DNA from: JACNIZ01 sp964344765
GTDB lineage: Bacteria; Planctomycetota; UBA1135
Direction: 5' to 3'
Length of the DNA stretch: 64,000 bases
Assembly (NCBI GenBank): GCA_964344765.1
Contig: CAYFOM010000003.1
Span: 1 to 64,000 of the forward strand
Made by a program: the position numbers and the translations under genes. The notes under the pieces are model-generated. The model did no database searches, had not been told where the DNA came from, and saw only the letters and a list, made by a program, of their open reading frames with translations. Positions 61,285-64,000 of the stretch are shown piece after piece. Each line of letters opens with the position of its first letter. Positions within the stretch are counted from its first letter, which is position 1.

Positions 61285-62331
61285 ATGAGGCTTTCCCCCT
61301 TACCAGTTTTACTGGTATTGGCCTCCTGTCAGTTCGATGGAACTGAACAAGAGGTCGAACTTCTTCCCGAAGTTCCGGCGGACGAGTTGCAGTTTGCCGA
61401 CGCTGATGCGTCCGGTTCCTCCGAATCGGGCGCATCCCAGCCGCAAGCCACCATCGGTGAGTGGAATGGTGAAACCGAGGGGATGAGCGCCGACTCGCTG
61501 GCTGCGCGACTTCGCCAGGAGGCGGAGCTGCGCAAACAGCTGGAGTTGGAAAAAGCGCAGGCAGTCGAAGCGCAACAACTCGCCGAGCGTGAATTAATTG
61601 CAGCGCAAGCTGCTTGGATTCATCAGCGAAAGCAGAACGAAGAACTACAACAAGAGCGCGAATTCTTGCTGCAGCGCATTCGTGAGTTTGATGCGGTGAT
61701 GGACCACATCCTCGATTTCGAGGAACAGAATGAACTGCTATTGGGCCGTATTTCCAACTTGGAAATGCAGCTGTATGAAGCTCGCGTTTACCAACCTTCG
61801 CTAGGCGACTTGTCGTTGGAAGACGCGGTGCGCGCTACCCAGTTAGCGCTTAACAAGATTGCTTCGGAAGACGATTCCATCGAATTGATGGATGCCGACG
61901 ACCGCACCGGCTTACGCATCGCCAACAAGTTGTTGTTTGGTTCGGGGCAAATTGAAATCGGCATTGAAGGGCAGATCGTATTGCAGGATCTGGCCGCGCA
62001 ACTGATCCCAATCATCGACGCCGGCGGGAGCCTGCAAATCATTGGTCACACCGATTCACAGCCGTTGGCCGCCTCGCAAGCGCGTTTCCCGCTAGGTAAC
62101 TTCCAACTCAGCTGCAGACGAGCTTTGGAAGTCGCCAACTGCTTGATCCAGGCCGGCGTAGACCCGGCTCAGGTGGCGGTGAGTGGCGTCGGCGAATGGC
62201 AGCCCATTGCCAGCAACGAAACTGAAGAGGGTCGGGCGCGAAATCGCCGAGTTGAGATCCTGGTGGAAATGCCGGATAATCCAGAGGCGCAAAAGCAGAC
62301 GGCTTTGGCGCCTAGTCCAGACCAGCAATGA
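61285..62331 (+). CDS. OmpA/Pal-type peptidoglycan-binding lipoprotein
   Basis: 348 aa. Lipobox LASC gives Cys15. After an acidic linker (about 20-65) comes a long coiled coil (about 68-160, dense E, Q, L and R), then a C-terminal OmpA-like domain (about 205-335) with LFGSGQIEIGIEGQIVLQDLA, IIGHTDSQPL, the RRALEVANCLIQAGV helix and GEWQPIASNETEEGRARNRRVEI. This domain binds peptidoglycan diaminopimelate. It probably tethers the outer membrane to the wall. It overlaps the next gene by 4 nt (ATGA). Confidence 0.88.
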   Translation: MRLSPLPVLLVLASCQFDGTEQEVELLPEVPADELQFADADASGSSESGASQPQATIGEWNGETEGMSADSLAARLRQEAELRKQLELEKAQAVEAQQLAERELIAAQAAWIHQRKQNEELQQEREFLLQRIREFDAVMDHILDFEEQNELLLGRISNLEMQLYEARVYQPSLGDLSLEDAVRATQLALNKIASEDDSIELMDADDRTGLRIANKLLFGSGQIEIGIEGQIVLQDLAAQLIPIIDAGGSLQIIGHTDSQPLAASQARFPLGNFQLSCRRALEVANCLIQAGVDPAQVAVSGVGEWQPIASNETEEGRARNRRVEILVEMPDNPEAQKQTALAPSPDQQ

Positions 62332-63158
62332 TTGATGCTACCTGCGGGAGCCCTGGTTCGGCGGGCTTCCCAGTCCGCATCCTGGCTCTGATTTTGATCC
62401 TCATCGGCGGCGGTTTCGCCTGCGATCCCGGCAATGGCAGCCGCGTTCCCGATGTGCGCGAAGCCGAACTTGCCGACTCGGTATTTTTGGCACCGCCGGT
62501 GGACTGGGGTGGTGCTTTTCTTGTCTGTTTTCGCTTTGAAGTCACTCAAGCCGAGTTTGGCGTTGAGGACATCAACGACGAAAGTGCCGACCTGCCTGCC
62601 GTGCAAATGAGTCGGCCCGAAGCCGAAGCGTGGGCTTCGCGTATGGGCATGCGTTTGCCCAGCGATGAGGAGTGGTTGCACCTGCGGGATGCCGGCGGCA
62701 GTCAGCGCGCACCGACGGGAAATGCCAATACTTTGGAACTAGGCTTCGCGCGACCGCTTCCGGTTGGCGTGTTTGAACGCAGCCGCACACCTTTGGGTGG
62801 CTACGATTTCGACGGCAACGTTTGGGAGTGGTTGAGTACGGGTGGGCCAGAAACCGCCCAGCAGATTGGCGGCTCCTTCGCCAGTTACGGTGGCCACAGT
62901 GAGCCGCCGGCACGCGAGGCGAATGAGCAAGATCGAGCTTCCGACGTAGGCTTCCGTCCGGTTGCCGATGCGCTGCCATGGTTACGTCTGCAAATTGAAG
63001 CGGCGTGGCGCGATGCCCCGGCAGAGGAACGCCAAGCCTATGCGATGGCAGTCGCGAGGTGGCGGCCGGAATTGCGCAGGCAGTTGGCGCAAAATTGGCG
63101 CGAGCAATATCCCGACGCCGAAGACTTCGCCGCGTTCTTGGAGAACCCTGGGCCATAA
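62328..63158 (+). CDS. FGE-sulfatase-domain lipoprotein, degenerate
   Basis: 276 aa. A hydrophobic leader ends with Cys32 in GGGFAC, a probable lipobox. Residues about 50-225 follow the formylglycine-generating-enzyme fold pattern: CFRFEVTQAEF, SRPEAEAWASRMGMRLPSDEEWLHLRDAGG, DFDGNVWEWLS and IGGSFASYGG with VGFRPV. The fold is common in proteins without FGE activity. The usual catalytic Cys pair near the end is absent. A helical Arg/Trp-rich tail (about 226-276) follows. It overlaps the OmpA gene and ends 2 nt before rsmA. Function unknown. Confidence 0.75.
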   Translation: MIDATCGSPGSAGFPVRILALILILIGGGFACDPGNGSRVPDVREAELADSVFLAPPVDWGGAFLVCFRFEVTQAEFGVEDINDESADLPAVQMSRPEAEAWASRMGMRLPSDEEWLHLRDAGGSQRAPTGNANTLELGFARPLPVGVFERSRTPLGGYDFDGNVWEWLSTGGPETAQQIGGSFASYGGHSEPPAREANEQDRASDVGFRPVADALPWLRLQIEAAWRDAPAEERQAYAMAVARWRPELRRQLAQNWREQYPDAEDFAAFLENPGP

Positions 63159-63160
63159 AA

Positions 63161-63994
63161 GTGCGTCAAGCGGAACTGAAAGAGTTGCTTTTGCAACACG
63201 GGTTGCGGCCGCAGCAAATGTTCGGGCAAAACTTCTTGGTCGACCCAGCGCTCCTGCAAGCCATTCCCGATGACGCCGGTTTACAGGCGGGGGATCGCGT
63301 ACTCGAAGTCGGCCCAGGCGCTGGATCGCTGACCTTTGAACTGCTGAAACGCGGTGCCGACATTTTGGCGGTCGAAATCGATCACGGCATGTGCAAGTTG
63401 CTCCGCGACCGCTTTGCCGAAGCGCCCGGCGGCCAACTGGAACTGCTCGAAGCCGATGTGTTGGCGCGCAACGAACGCTTTCATCAACGCGTCGAACAAT
63501 GGTGGGGAGAGGGCACACCTCCGCGCTTAATTGCCAACCTTCCCTACGCCATATCCGGCCCTTTCCTCGGCCGGCTGCCGGCAAGGCCGATGCTCGGTGC
63601 GACTTTATTGCTGCAACGAGAAGTTGCCGTCAAAGCCGCCGGCGCCGTCGGCAGCAAAGATTATGGGCCGTTGTCGGTGCGCCTCAATCTAGCATTCGAA
63701 GCCAAGGTTGGGCGCAAGCTGCCACCCGAAGTTTTTTGGCCGCGGCCGAGCATTGACTCGGCGTTTTTGCATCTACAGCCAAGGGCAGAAGCACCCAGCG
63801 CCGAGGTGGATCGCAGCCTGGCCGAGATCCTCAAGTTTGCATTTGGTCAGCGACGCAAGCGATTGCTCGGGCGTTTGGCCAAGCAATTTCCGGCGGCGGC
63901 AGCGGCTTTGCGCGACGGCGGAGTTGCCGATCAAGCGCGGCCGGAACAGGTCGAACCAATCCTTTGGTTGCAAGCAGCTGAAGCGCTACAATAA
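63161..63994 (+). CDS. rsmA: 16S rRNA dimethyladenosine methyltransferase RsmA (KsgA)
   Basis: 277 aa. RsmA dimethylates two adjacent adenosines in helix 45 of 16S rRNA, late in 30S assembly. Signatures: GLRPQQMFGQNFLVDPALLQ, LEVGPGAGSLTFELLKRG (SAM site), VEIDHGMCKLL, the catalytic NLPYAIS (NLPY/F motif) and QREVAVK. The C-terminal helical domain includes KFAFGQRRKRLLGRL. Start GTG 63161, 2 nt after the upstream stop. The stop TAA is at 63992-63994, just inside the window. Confidence 0.94.
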   Translation: MRQAELKELLLQHGLRPQQMFGQNFLVDPALLQAIPDDAGLQAGDRVLEVGPGAGSLTFELLKRGADILAVEIDHGMCKLLRDRFAEAPGGQLELLEADVLARNERFHQRVEQWWGEGTPPRLIANLPYAISGPFLGRLPARPMLGATLLLQREVAVKAAGAVGSKDYGPLSVRLNLAFEAKVGRKLPPEVFWPRPSIDSAFLHLQPRAEAPSAEVDRSLAEILKFAFGQRRKRLLGRLAKQFPAAAAALRDGGVADQARPEQVEPILWLQAAEALQ

Positions 63995-64000
63995 GGGGTT

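Noticed and set aside
62328..63158. Functional formylglycine-generating enzyme
   Set aside because: The fold pattern is present but the C-terminal catalytic Cys pair is missing and the protein is a probable lipoprotein.

Overview
The window is a gene-dense bacterial chromosome segment of moderately high GC, with no mobile elements, CRISPR arrays or tRNAs outside the rRNA operon. It opens in the last bases of a 16S gene and runs through a linked rRNA operon (16S end, tRNA-Ile, tRNA-Ala, 23S, 5S). About 54 protein genes follow, mostly in tight operons with 1-8 nt overlaps. The organism is a Gram-negative (diderm) bacterium: it encodes lipid A/LPS genes (lpxK, an LpxL-type acyltransferase, hldE), an outer-membrane barrel, an OmpA-type lipoprotein and many other lipoproteins. 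DUF1573 proteins, FG-GAP/VCBS proteins, a lipoprotein tricorn protease and an excisionase-type HTH protein with a C-terminal membrane anchor fit Planctomycetota or a neighbouring phylum best. That assignment is an inference from gene content and was not tested.

Layout. 1-3666: rRNA operon and terminator. 3772-4606: lexA and, 4 nt upstream, a previously unlisted 39-codon membrane microprotein gene, behind a promoter region rich in inverted repeats. 4740-7777: nadB and hflX. 7781-12179 (minus): a LysM protein, then a trmD-rplS-secDF operon. 12285-14950: riboflavin synthase, an abundant-looking outer-membrane barrel, a HAD phosphatase and a probable RNA polymerase omega subunit. 14982-16271 (minus): a DUF2325 coiled-coil protein, divergent from a five-gene envelope operon (16301-21939: sulfatase-fold lipoprotein, lpxK, acyltransferase, hldE, TauE exporter). 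21954-25148 (minus): a diguanylate cyclase and hybrid kinase pair. 25254-31860: an unknown secreted protein, the tricorn protease and an NfeD-SPFH pair. 32660-38611: a five-gene operon of ABC exporter, PDZ lipoprotein and two FG-GAP repeat proteins. 38615-44257: an RlmI-type methyltransferase, an SDR, a thioredoxin-like protein and a Ski2-type helicase. 44296-48063: an FtsQ-like protein, rplM-rpsI, a YebC-family gene and a degenerate GGDEF protein. 48745-60583: a ten-gene operon holding two DUF1573 proteins, two GspE/PilB-type ATPases, a PilT ATPase, a PilC/GspF platform, a histidine kinase, two CNNM/CorC-type proteins and a small secreted protein. 60720-63994: an HTH-transmembrane protein, an OmpA-type lipoprotein, an FGE-like lipoprotein and rsmA.

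Three things stand out. First, the lexA-linked 39-aa membrane protein looks like a candidate SOS-controlled small membrane factor. Second, at least eight operon-leading genes have a -10-like hexamer ending only 5-9 nt before the start codon, which predicts leaderless mRNAs, although the 16S tail keeps a normal anti-Shine-Dalgarno sequence. Third, two operons combine familiar parts in arrangements I do not recognise as named systems: ABC exporter-PDZ-FG-GAP (32660-38611) and DUF1573-pilus motor-kinase-CNNM (48745-60583). All functional statements rest on reading motifs by eye; no database search was run.
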